A stretch of 21,437 nt of DNA, taken from assembly GCA_012514915.1 (NCBI GenBank), contig JAAYZJ010000450.1, positions 1 through 21,437 of the forward strand, read 5' to 3'. Made by a program: the position numbers and the translations under genes. The notes below the pieces were generated by a model. The model had not been told where the DNA came from and did not search any database. It worked only from the letters and a program-made list of their open reading frames with translations. Positions 8,965 to 15,759 of this stretch are shown one piece after another. The DNA is from Lentisphaerota bacterium. GTDB taxonomy: Bacteria > Verrucomicrobiota > Kiritimatiellia > RFP12 > JAAYLN01. Numbering within the stretch: position 1 is the stretch's first letter; each line of letters begins with the position of its first letter.

Positions 8965-9876
8965 TCAAGTCGTCGTCGACTGGATCGTGGTGGTGATCGT
9001 GTGTTCGGCCCCGGGCTCCAGAACGACGGTGTCCGATTCGGCGTTGGCTGTCTCGATGCAGATGAAGTGCTGGTAGTCGTCGTGGGCCATGTCGGCGAGT
9101 CGACGCGCCTTCTCGATCCAGGGATTCCAGACCACGGTGGACTGACTGCCCCGCTTGCCGACCACGATGCGGCGGTTGTTGCCGGGGTCGATCAGGGTGA
9201 CGTCGCCCGTGGTCTTCTGGTAGATTCGGTCGGTCTCCTCGGTGATTGTGATGGCGCCATGCTGGCGTCCGTCCCGCGCGGCCGGCGAGACATCGTGATA
9301 GGCCGTGTTCTCCAGACCCAGCACGCGGATGGCCCCGATGTCCTGTACCCTCAGATAGGTGTGCAGCGCCTGCGAGAATGAGAAGGGGGTGTCGCCTTTG
9401 TTGGTCGTGGTCAGCTCCACCGCGAGCGCATCGCCCAGCGTAATGCTCATTTCGAGCTTGAACGCATGCGGCCAGATCGTCTGTGTCGTGGCATCGTGCG
9501 TGAGTTGCAGACGCACGCTGGTCTGCCGGGAATCGTAGGACGTGCTGCGCAGGCGCCATCGGCGGAGACGGGCGAACCCGTGGCCCGGCTGTTTCGGGTC
9601 GGACGGATGCGCACCGAACCAGGGCCAGCAGACGGGGATCCCGCCGCGGATCGCCTGGCCCGCCATGATCGTCCCGGTGCTCTGGCTCAACCAGAGCACC
9701 GGGCTTTGGCCGGCGGGACCATACGCCAGGACATGCGCGCCATACAGGGCGATGTCGCAGGTGCCGCGGCTGTCGGCGAGACTCACAAGCGGCTGCCCCG
9801 CGGGGCCCTCGCGAAAGACGATCCGTCCCGGCGACCCGTAGGTCTTGTTGAGCACGGCGATATCGTTGGTAGGCAT
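8965..9876 (-). CDS. D-hexose-6-phosphate mutarotase, YeaD-like aldose 1-epimerase
   Basis: The enzyme speeds interconversion of alpha and beta forms of hexose 6-phosphates in the cytoplasm. The 303-residue product is the usual length for the YeaD/Ymr099c group. Diagnostic segments are IRGGIPVCWPWFG (76-88), PGHGFARLRRW (97-107, His99), FSQALHTYLRV (167-177, His172) and FICIETANAE (271-280, Glu275), which supply the catalytic His and Glu positions of the family. The ATG at 9876 follows AAGGA. It lies 27 bp after dapL in what looks like the same transcript. An unusual perfect hairpin lies inside the gene at 9673-9703. Another aldose-epimerase substrate is possible, but the WPWFG and HGFAR motifs favour the phosphosugar group. 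Confidence 0.91.
   Translation of the reverse strand: MPTNDIAVLNKTYGSPGRIVFREGPAGQPLVSLADSRGTCDIALYGAHVLAYGPAGQSPVLWLSQSTGTIMAGQAIRGGIPVCWPWFGAHPSDPKQPGHGFARLRRWRLRSTSYDSRQTSVRLQLTHDATTQTIWPHAFKLEMSITLGDALAVELTTTNKGDTPFSFSQALHTYLRVQDIGAIRVLGLENTAYHDVSPAARDGRQHGAITITEETDRIYQKTTGDVTLIDPGNNRRIVVGKRGSQSTVVWNPWIEKARRLADMAHDDYQHFICIETANAESDTVVLEPGAEHTITTTIQSTTT
9673..9703. other. Perfect 13-bp inverted repeat within the mutarotase gene
   Basis: CCCGGTGCTCTGG (9673-9685) and CCAGAGCACCGGG (9691-9703) are exact reverse complements, separated by the 5-nt loop CTCAA. In RNA from either strand this is a very stable stem-loop. It encodes part of PVLWLSQSTG in the mutarotase. No T-run follows on either strand, so it is not a typical terminator. 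Confidence 0.9.
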
Positions 9877-9903
9877 CCTCGATCCTTTCGCTTGCGGGTT
9901 CGG

Positions 9904-11127
9904 TTACAAGGCTATCCGGCGCAGACGCTCCATGGCCTCCTCGACCGTGTCGCGCCGGTTGAAGGCGCTGATGCGGATATATCCCTCCCCGCATCGGCCG
10001 AAGCCGGCGCCTGGGGTGGTGACGATCTGGGCCTCCTTCAGCAGACGGTCGAAGAAGCTCCATGAATCGCAGCCGGTACGCACCCAGATGTAGGGGCTGT
10101 TCTCTCCGCCGGCCACCTTGAACCCAAGCTGGCGCATGGTCTGCCGAATGACCGCGGCATTGCCGAGGTAGCCGTCGTTGAGCGCCCGGATCTGCGCCTG
10201 GCCCTCGTCCGAATAGACCGCCTCGGCCGCGCGCTGCACCGGATAGGAGACGCCGTTGAACTTGGTGGTGTGGCGTCGGTTCCAGAGCGGATGCAACGGG
10301 CGCGCCGCACCCGCTGCCGTGTAGGCCAGGCAGCGTTTGGGCACGACGGTGAAGGCGCAGCGGGTGCCGGTGAATCCCGCGGTCTTCGAGAAGCTGCGGA
10401 ACTCGATGGCGACCTCCTGGGCTCCGTCGACCTCGTAGATGGAGTGGGGCAGGGCGGGATCGCGGATAAAGGCCTCGTAGGCGGCGTCGAAGAGGATCAG
10501 CGCGCGATTGGTCCGGGCGTAGTCCACCCAGGCCTGCAACTGCTCCCGCGTGGCGGTAGCGCCCGTGGGGTTGTTGGGGTAGCACAGGTAGATCAGATCC
10601 ACCGCGCGTCGGGGCGGGGAGGGCACGAAGCCGTTGCGCGCCGTGCAGGGGAGATAGACGAGACCGCTGTAGCGGCCGCCGCGGGCCGATCCGGTGCGCC
10701 CCGCCATGACGTTGGTGTCGACATAGACGGGATAAACAGGATCGGGTATGGCGATCTTGATCCGGCGGTCGAAGAGCTCCTGGATGTTGGCTGTGTCGCA
10801 TTTGGCGCCGTCGCTGACGAAAATCTCGTCCGCGTCGATCGCGGCGCCGCGCGCCTGGAAGTCGGCCCGGGCGATGGCTTCACGCAGAAAATCGTAGCCC
10901 TGCTCGGGGCCGTAGCCGCGGAAACTGCTGGAGACGGCCAGCTCGTCGACGGCCCGGTGCAGCGCCGCGATGCAGGCGGGCGGCAGGGGTTCGGTCACGT
11001 CGCCGATGCCCAGGCGGATGATGCTCCGGGCGGGGCCGGTCGCCTGGTACTCCCGCACGCGGCGGGCGATTTCGGAAAACAGGTACGAAGCCTGCAGCTT
11101 GTCGAAGTTCTCGTTGATGCGGATCAT
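9904..11127 (-). CDS. dapL: LL-diaminopimelate aminotransferase DapL
   Basis: DapL converts tetrahydrodipicolinate directly to LL-diaminopimelate with glutamate as amino donor, supplying lysine and peptidoglycan in plants, Chlamydiae, Verrucomicrobia, spirochaetes and others. The 407-residue class I PLP enzyme begins INENFDKLQASYLFSEIARR and has IIRLGIGDVTEPLPP (36-50), FVSDGAKCDTANIQELF, IPDPVYPVYVDTNVMAG, YLCYPNNPTGA, and the PLP lysine in SFSKTAGFTGTR (Lys248). The segments DGAKCDTANIQ and SFSKTAGFTGTRC are typical of DapL rather than general aspartate aminotransferases. The ATG overlaps the acyltransferase stop (ATGA), so the two are translationally coupled. Both serve envelope synthesis. 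Confidence 0.96.
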   Translation of the reverse strand: MIRINENFDKLQASYLFSEIARRVREYQATGPARSIIRLGIGDVTEPLPPACIAALHRAVDELAVSSSFRGYGPEQGYDFLREAIARADFQARGAAIDADEIFVSDGAKCDTANIQELFDRRIKIAIPDPVYPVYVDTNVMAGRTGSARGGRYSGLVYLPCTARNGFVPSPPRRAVDLIYLCYPNNPTGATATREQLQAWVDYARTNRALILFDAAYEAFIRDPALPHSIYEVDGAQEVAIEFRSFSKTAGFTGTRCAFTVVPKRCLAYTAAGAARPLHPLWNRRHTTKFNGVSYPVQRAAEAVYSDEGQAQIRALNDGYLGNAAVIRQTMRQLGFKVAGGENSPYIWVRTGCDSWSFFDRLLKEAQIVTTPGAGFGRCGEGYIRISAFNRRDTVEEAMERLRRIAL

Positions 11128-12089
11128 GTTGCTTCCTGTCGTTCGGGCGCACCGGAGCCGGCGGCATCATCCCCGATGGCGCCTGTCGTCTCTTCCAGCG
11201 GCTCCAGAACCCAGCGTTTGTTATACCAGAACCATTGGCCAGGGTCAGCGCGAATCATCGCGTCGATCCGGCTCATCACCTCGGTGGTCAGCCGTGCGAG
11301 ATCTTCCTGGGCATCCCGGCTCCGATCCGGCAGCAAAGGATCCGACAGGTCGACGCGATGCCGGCACCAGCCGACCCGCCTGACGGTCACGGGGAGGATT
11401 GGCACGTTCGCCACGCGCGCGAATTGCGCCATGCCGCGCCCCAGGTTGGCCTGGCCGCCCAGAAAGGGGATCGACAGGTCGGGGCGCTTCGTGCGGACAT
11501 CGGGGAGGATGGCGAACACCTCGCCGGCGCGCAGACGCCGGATGACCTGGCGCAGCGCCGAGGAGCCGCGGGGGATGATGTCGAGGCCGTAGCCCCGCTG
11601 GCGGTTGAGCCAGTCGTTGACGTACCGGTTGTGCTGGACGCCGGCCACGGAAAAGATGCGGATGCCGGCCTGATGCACCGCGATGCCGGCCAGATCCCAG
11701 TTGCCGATGTGCGGCAGGGCGATGACCAGGCCGCCATGCTGGGCGAGGAGCTGCCGCAGCCGCTCCATGCAGGAGGCATAGTTCTCGATGTGCCGGCCGA
11801 GCCACGCCGGCGTGTAGGCGGCGGCGCGCATCAGTTCGGCGATGTTGAACGACAGGTTGCGCAGCGACATCCAGGCGATGCGCCGCCGCTCGCACGGGGC
11901 GAAGGCGTCACCGAATACGGCCTCGATGCGGCGCAGCGTCTCGCGACGGCGGAAGCGGAACACATGGAAAAGCACGCCGGCCAGCAGGCCCGCCAGGGCG
12001 AGCGCCGCCCGATGCGGCAGCAGACGGATGCCCCCGGCCGCCAGTCGCAGCGCGGTATACTCCACGCGGTGTCTGAAATCGGAACCCAT
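11124..12089 (-). CDS. Lipid A late acyltransferase, LpxL/HtrB family
   Basis: This enzyme transfers a secondary fatty acyl chain onto lipid A precursor at the inner membrane. The 321-residue product has a membrane anchor at about 27-46, the catalytic HxxxxD motif as PHIGNWDLAG (His127, Asp132), a second conserved block with PDVRTKR and LGGQANLGRGMAQFARVANVPILPV (205-234), and DPGQWFWYNKRW near the C-terminus. All are hallmarks of the LpxL/LpxM family. Whether it adds the first or second chain cannot be told from the sequence. The ATG at 12089 lies 8 nt after a predicted -10 box and has no Shine-Dalgarno, as in lpxI. It heads a minus-strand operon with dapL. The upstream sialidase-type gene ends 50 bp away. 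Confidence 0.92.
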   Translation of the reverse strand: MGSDFRHRVEYTALRLAAGGIRLLPHRAALALAGLLAGVLFHVFRFRRRETLRRIEAVFGDAFAPCERRRIAWMSLRNLSFNIAELMRAAAYTPAWLGRHIENYASCMERLRQLLAQHGGLVIALPHIGNWDLAGIAVHQAGIRIFSVAGVQHNRYVNDWLNRQRGYGLDIIPRGSSALRQVIRRLRAGEVFAILPDVRTKRPDLSIPFLGGQANLGRGMAQFARVANVPILPVTVRRVGWCRHRVDLSDPLLPDRSRDAQEDLARLTTEVMSRIDAMIRADPGQWFWYNKRWVLEPLEETTGAIGDDAAGSGAPERQEAT

Positions 12090-12097
12090 GCGGGGTC

Positions 12098-12126
12098 AGA
12101 ATAGGGGAAGCGCCTGCGGAATGCAA
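12098..12126 (-). promoter_or_regulatory. Predicted promoter of the acyltransferase-dapL operon, leaderless
   Basis: On the minus strand TTGCAT (12126-12121) precedes TATTCT (12103-12098) with a spacer of exactly 17 bp. The -10 box ends 8 nt before the ATG, so the predicted message starts within a base or two of it. Hexamer matches are moderate. Support comes from the same -10 sequence and spacing at the glycosyltransferase promoter and the same leaderless geometry at lpxI. Confidence 0.5.
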
Positions 12127-12139
12127 TCCTTCAGTCCGT

Positions 12140-13282
12140 TCACGCCAGCCGCCACCGCATTCCCATCAGACAGGGCTTTTCCCCTGCCTGTTCCTGCTGG
12201 TAGAACACCGTGTACAGACTGCCGTCGGCCAGTTCGACCGAGGCGGGGTAGCCGAGGTCGCCGCTGGGGGCGTCGTCGCGCAGGACGATCTCCCGGACGT
12301 AGTCCCAGGTGCGTCCCCCGTCGTGCGAGAGGCAGGCGCGCTGCCCGAAGGGCGGGTGACGGTAGCCGTAGGTCAGTAGGATGCGCCCATCGCGCAGGGT
12401 GATCAGATGGGGCGGCTTGCCAAGGATGGGCAGCTCGCGCGGTTCGCTCCAGGTGCGCCCGCCGTCGTCCGAGTCGAACTGCCACAGCCGGCAGCGGTCG
12501 GCGGCGCGGGGCAGCTCCTCGTAGCGGGCCATGGCGACGAGCTTGCCGGGCGACACTTCGGTGACGTGCGGTTCGCAGAAGTACGCGTAGCCCCCGGGCG
12601 CGTCGCCGGGGTAGGGCGGGAACATGTTGATCCTGCCGATCACCTCCCAGGTCGTGCCGCAGTCGCGCGACTCGGCCGCCAGCAGATGGCCCCGCCGCTC
12701 GCGTCGTCCGTGGTTGGTTTCGATGCCGACGAAGAGCAGTCGCCCGTCGGCGAGTTCGATCGGGCCGTGCGGCGTGGTCGGCGGCACGCGGACGGGTGCC
12801 TCCCAGGTGCGCGCGCCGTCGGTCGAGCGGCGGACCCAGTGCCCCAGCCGGAAACGGCCGTCCTCCAGTTCCGGGCCGGCCCAACGGATCAGGTCGGCGG
12901 GATCGAACGCCTGGAGATAGGCGGTGCGGCGGGCGATCGCCTCCGTATTGTCGCGGCACATCTGCAGGTATTTTTCGTCGGTGTAGTGCGAGGTGAACCA
13001 ACTGACGATCACGGTGCCGTCGCGGCAGACGCAGATGCCGGCGTCGCGGTCGTCGAGTGGGGTGTTGTTGATCGTCTCGGGCGGCGACCAGGTGGCTCCG
13101 TCGTCCACCGAGCGCACGAGCTGCGTCTTGCCGAAAGGATCGACGTGGGCGTCGCGGTCACCCGAAAAGACCACCAGCAGCTCGCCGTCCGGCCGCCGCC
13201 CAATGGTGGGCCAGCCGATGTAGCGTCCGGGCTGTCTACAGATGACGCGCGTGGAAAGAACGGTTGCATGTCGGCTGCTCAT
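12140..13282 (-). CDS. Sialidase-superfamily (BNR/Asp-box) protein
   Basis: A 380-residue six-bladed beta-propeller protein of the exo-alpha-sialidase superfamily. Five Asp-boxes are visible: SVDDGATW (58-65), STDGARTW (153-160), SRDCGTTW (205-212), SDDGGRTW (271-278) and SHDGGRTW (319-326). Candidate active-site residues are Arg20 near GRYIGWPTIGRR, Glu238 in FCEPHVTEVS, and Tyr345 with Glu350 in GYPASVELADG. No classical FRIP motif and no signal peptide are seen, so it may act in the cytoplasm, or on another glycan. The ATG at 13282 has AGGAG at 6 nt; the frame is open further upstream, but that part reads into the promoter region. Many such proteins in PVC bacteria have unproven substrates, so sialic acid is only one possibility. 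Confidence 0.86.
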   Translation of the reverse strand: MSSRHATVLSTRVICRQPGRYIGWPTIGRRPDGELLVVFSGDRDAHVDPFGKTQLVRSVDDGATWSPPETINNTPLDDRDAGICVCRDGTVIVSWFTSHYTDEKYLQMCRDNTEAIARRTAYLQAFDPADLIRWAGPELEDGRFRLGHWVRRSTDGARTWEAPVRVPPTTPHGPIELADGRLLFVGIETNHGRRERRGHLLAAESRDCGTTWEVIGRINMFPPYPGDAPGGYAYFCEPHVTEVSPGKLVAMARYEELPRAADRCRLWQFDSDDGGRTWSEPRELPILGKPPHLITLRDGRILLTYGYRHPPFGQRACLSHDGGRTWDYVREIVLRDDAPSGDLGYPASVELADGSLYTVFYQQEQAGEKPCLMGMRWRLA

Positions 13283-13308
13283 CGTCGGCTCCTGTCGGTG
13301 CGGGCGGT

Positions 13309-13327
13309 CGGCGGCGATGCGCCGCCG
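13309..13327 (-). other. Perfect 8-bp hairpin in the sialidase-type gene leader
   Basis: CGGCGGCG (13309-13316) and CGCCGCCG (13320-13327) are exact reverse complements with a 3-nt loop. It lies between the predicted start of transcription near 13351 and the Shine-Dalgarno, about 27 to 45 nt before the ATG. It could affect translation or be a protein-binding palindrome. No T-run follows. Confidence 0.6.
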
Positions 13328-13357
13328 GTCGGGGGCGGCACCCGCGCATGGGGAGGC

Positions 13358-13386
13358 AGTATACCGCACACGCTGTGCCAAACCAA
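13358..13386 (-). promoter_or_regulatory. Predicted promoter of the sialidase-type gene
   Basis: On the minus strand TTGGTT (13386-13381) is followed after 17 bp by TATACT (13363-13358). The -10 matches consensus at five of six positions; the -35 has the TTG core only. A leader of about 69 nt would follow, containing a strong hairpin and the AGGAG site. Confidence 0.5.
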
Positions 13387-13406
13387 GCAGTACCGCAAAG
13401 CACGTC

Positions 13407-13435
13407 TTGCCCGTTTTCCCGACTTGGGGTATTCT
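13407..13435 (+). promoter_or_regulatory. Predicted promoter of the glycosyltransferase operon, near-leaderless
   Basis: TTGCCC (13407-13412) precedes TATTCT (13430-13435) with a 17-bp spacer. The ATG at 13448 is 12 nt past the -10 box, which leaves a leader of about five or six nucleotides without room for a Shine-Dalgarno. Its -35 is 20 bp from the divergent sialidase-type promoter's -35, so one regulator could control both. Confidence 0.55.
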
Positions 13436-13447
13436 AGAGACTCTTTC

Positions 13448-14590
13448 ATGCAAGTCTGCCTGGATTATCAACCTGCCGTCGCGCAACGTGCGGGAATCGG
13501 CCGCTATACGCGACTGTTGGCCCGCCATCTGGCCCCGCTGGCCGGTCAGGCCGACGAGCTTCGTCTGTTCTATCTCGACTTTACCCGACGCGCGGATCCG
13601 CCCGACGTGCCGGGCGCGGTGCCGCACGCGTGGCGGCTCCTCCCCGGCGCGCTGATTCAACAACTCTGGAAACGGGCCGGACGGCCGGCGTACGACCGGC
13701 TGGCCGGGTCGGCCGATCTCTACCACTTCACCAACTTCATCATCCCGCCGCTGGCGCGCGGCAAGGCGGTCGTCTCGATCCACGACATGAGCTTTGCCCG
13801 CTTTCCCGAGTGTGCCGAGGCGCGCAACCGGAGTTATCTCGAGGCGCAGATGGGCGCAACCATCCGCCGGGCCGATGCGATCATCACGATTTCACATTTC
13901 AGCGCCGGCGAGATCGCGGCGTTCCACCCCGGGGCCGCCGGCAAGATCCACGTCACTTATCTGGGGATCGACGCGAGTTTCGTGCGCCCCCCGCAGACGG
14001 TGATCGATGACGCGCGTCGGCGGCTGGGGCTGGAGCGGCCCTACCTGCTGAGCGTGGGGACGATCGAGCCCCGCAAACAGTTCCCGCTCCTGGTCGAGTC
14101 CTTCGACGCCCTGGACCGCAACGACCTCGACCTGGTCATCGCCGGCATGCCGGGCTGGAACTGCGAGGCCATCTTCCGCGCATTTGCCGGGGCGCGCCGG
14201 GCCCGGCAAATCCGCTACTTGCGCTACGTGCCGGAGGGCGATCTGCCGGCTCTCTACGCGGGGGCCGAGGTGTTCGCCCTGGCCTCGCGCTACGAGGGGT
14301 TCGGATTCACCCCGCTCGAGGCGATGGCCTGCGGCGCGCCGGTGGTGGTGTCGCCGGGCGGCTCGCTGGCCGAAGTTGTCGGGGACGCCGCCGTGATCGT
14401 CGCCGAAGCGGATCCCGGGGCCTGGCGGCTGGCGCTGGCGCGGGTGCTGGACGACTCCGCCCTGCGGCGCCGCCTGCAGGCCGCGGGGCTGGAGCAGGCA
14501 CGCCGTTACCGCTGGGCGGAGACAGCCCGCCAGACCTGGGATGTCTACCGGCGGGTGCTGAACCAGACGGCGGGGGAGGAACGACCGTGA
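13448..14590 (+). CDS. Glycosyltransferase family 4 (first of three)
   Basis: A 380-residue GT-B fold retaining glycosyltransferase that uses a nucleotide sugar to extend a cell-surface glycan. The N-terminal acceptor domain starts QVCLDYQPAVAQRAGIGRYTR (glycine loop around 16-18) and includes VVSIHDMSFARFP. The donor domain has LLSVGTIEPRKQFPLLVESF (200-219) and the E-x7-E motif as YEGFGFTPLEAMACGAPVV (Glu283 and Glu291). The frame is open for about 1 kb upstream, but that is a shadow of the opposite gene. The ATG at 13448 is chosen because it follows the predicted promoter directly; no Shine-Dalgarno is present. The donor and acceptor sugars are unknown. The stop overlaps the next start as GTGA. 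Confidence 0.93.
   Translation: MQVCLDYQPAVAQRAGIGRYTRLLARHLAPLAGQADELRLFYLDFTRRADPPDVPGAVPHAWRLLPGALIQQLWKRAGRPAYDRLAGSADLYHFTNFIIPPLARGKAVVSIHDMSFARFPECAEARNRSYLEAQMGATIRRADAIITISHFSAGEIAAFHPGAAGKIHVTYLGIDASFVRPPQTVIDDARRRLGLERPYLLSVGTIEPRKQFPLLVESFDALDRNDLDLVIAGMPGWNCEAIFRAFAGARRARQIRYLRYVPEGDLPALYAGAEVFALASRYEGFGFTPLEAMACGAPVVVSPGGSLAEVVGDAAVIVAEADPGAWRLALARVLDDSALRRRLQAAGLEQARRYRWAETARQTWDVYRRVLNQTAGEERP
14182..14211. other. 10-bp inverted repeat within the first glycosyltransferase gene
   Basis: ATTTGCCGGG (14182-14191) and CCCGGCAAAT (14202-14211) are exact reverse complements with a 10-nt loop. It lies in the coding sequence. Its function, if any, is unknown. Confidence 0.6.
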
Positions 14591-15759
14591 AGATCGTCAT
14601 CGATGCCCGCTGGATCGGGCCCGCCCCGTCGGGCGTCGGGGTGTACACCCGCGAATTGATCCGGCGCCTCCCGTCCCTGGCCCCCGACTGGCACTTCCAT
14701 CTGCTGTTCGCCAACGACGCGCTGCGCAGTCGCGAGTTGGAGGCTTGCGGCATGGTCGGCCTGGACCGGGTGACGTCCGAGCGGCTTCCCTACGGCATCT
14801 TTTCCCCCGAGGGACAGTTGCGCCTCCCGCGGCATCTGCAGTCGCTGCGCGCCGACCTGTTCCATTCGCCGAATTACCTCCTCCCCTACCTGGCCTTCCC
14901 GCCGCCGGGCACGGACCGCCACGGCTGTCGCTGCGTCGCCACCATCCACGACGTCATTCCGCTGATCGTCCGTGACCACGCGCCGCAGTCGCGCAAAAGC
15001 CGGCTGATGCCGCTCTTCCGCTTCTGCCTGCGCCAGAGTATCCGCCGATCCGACGCCGTGATCACCGTCAGCCAGACCTCGCGGCGCGACATGATCCGCG
15101 CGCTGTCCCTGCGCGAGGCCGACGCCTCCCGCATCCGGGTCGTCTACAACGGCGTCGATCCCCAGTTCATTCCGGCGGCGACGGCGCCCGCCCCCGGAAC
15201 GATTCCCACGATCCTCTACGTCGGCCGGCTCGATCCCTACAAGCAGGTCGTCACGCTGATCCGGGCCTTCGGTCAACGGGTGCGCCAGGCCGGCACGCCC
15301 GCCCATCTGCTAATTGTCGGCCCCGACGATCCGCGCTATCCCGAGGCGCGCCAGGTGGCCAACGACCTCGGTCTTGCCGACCAGGTCACGTTTCTTGGCT
15401 TTCTGCGCGAGAGCGAACTGGTGGCCGCCTACCAGGAGGCGACCGTGCTCGTCAACCCCTCCAGCTACGAAGGGTTCGGCCTGCCGATCGTCGAGGCGAT
15501 GCGCTGCGGCGTGCCGGTCGTCTGCTGCGACGGCGGCGCCCAGCGGGAGATCGCCGGGGAGGCCGCCCGGATCGTGCCGGTCGGCGATACGCAGGCGCTG
15601 ACCGATGCGCTCGCCGAGGTCCTGGACGACGCCGGGTTGCGCGCGCGCCTGGCCGCGGCCGGGCTGCAGCGCGCGCGGCAGTTCGACTGGGACCGGACGG
15701 CGGTGGAGACGCTGGGCATCTACCGGCAGGCGCTGGCGGGGGAGGGGCGCGGCACATGA
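14587..15759 (+). CDS. Glycosyltransferase family 4 (second of three)
   Basis: A 390-residue GT4 enzyme, related in layout to the preceding one and probably a diverged paralogue. It begins MKIVIDARWIGPAPSGVGVY, with the glycine-rich acceptor loop at about 14-18, followed by RADLFHSPNYLLP and VATIHDVIPLI (117-127). The donor domain has ILYVGRLDPYKQV and the E-x7-E motif in YEGFGLPIVEAMRCGVPVV (Glu295 and Glu303). The GTG start overlaps the previous stop (GTGA) and has a strong GGGGAGGA Shine-Dalgarno 6 nt away. Mannosyl- or rhamnosyltransferases of O-antigen and exopolysaccharide clusters have this organisation, but the sugar cannot be assigned. Confidence 0.94.
   Translation: MKIVIDARWIGPAPSGVGVYTRELIRRLPSLAPDWHFHLLFANDALRSRELEACGMVGLDRVTSERLPYGIFSPEGQLRLPRHLQSLRADLFHSPNYLLPYLAFPPPGTDRHGCRCVATIHDVIPLIVRDHAPQSRKSRLMPLFRFCLRQSIRRSDAVITVSQTSRRDMIRALSLREADASRIRVVYNGVDPQFIPAATAPAPGTIPTILYVGRLDPYKQVVTLIRAFGQRVRQAGTPAHLLIVGPDDPRYPEARQVANDLGLADQVTFLGFLRESELVAAYQEATVLVNPSSYEGFGLPIVEAMRCGVPVVCCDGGAQREIAGEAARIVPVGDTQALTDALAEVLDDAGLRARLAAAGLQRARQFDWDRTAVETLGIYRQALAGEGRGT

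Noticed and set aside
10270..11592. Plus-strand open frame of 440 codons
   Set aside because: Antisense to dapL and the acyltransferase; the sequence is typical of a shadow frame.
12407..13447. Upstream extension of the first glycosyltransferase
   Set aside because: The added 347 codons are antisense to the sialidase-type gene and unlike any GT4 domain; a promoter precedes the ATG at 13448.
13283..13783. Upstream extension of the sialidase-type gene
   Set aside because: It would run across both promoters and into the glycosyltransferase gene; the ATG at 13282 has a good Shine-Dalgarno.
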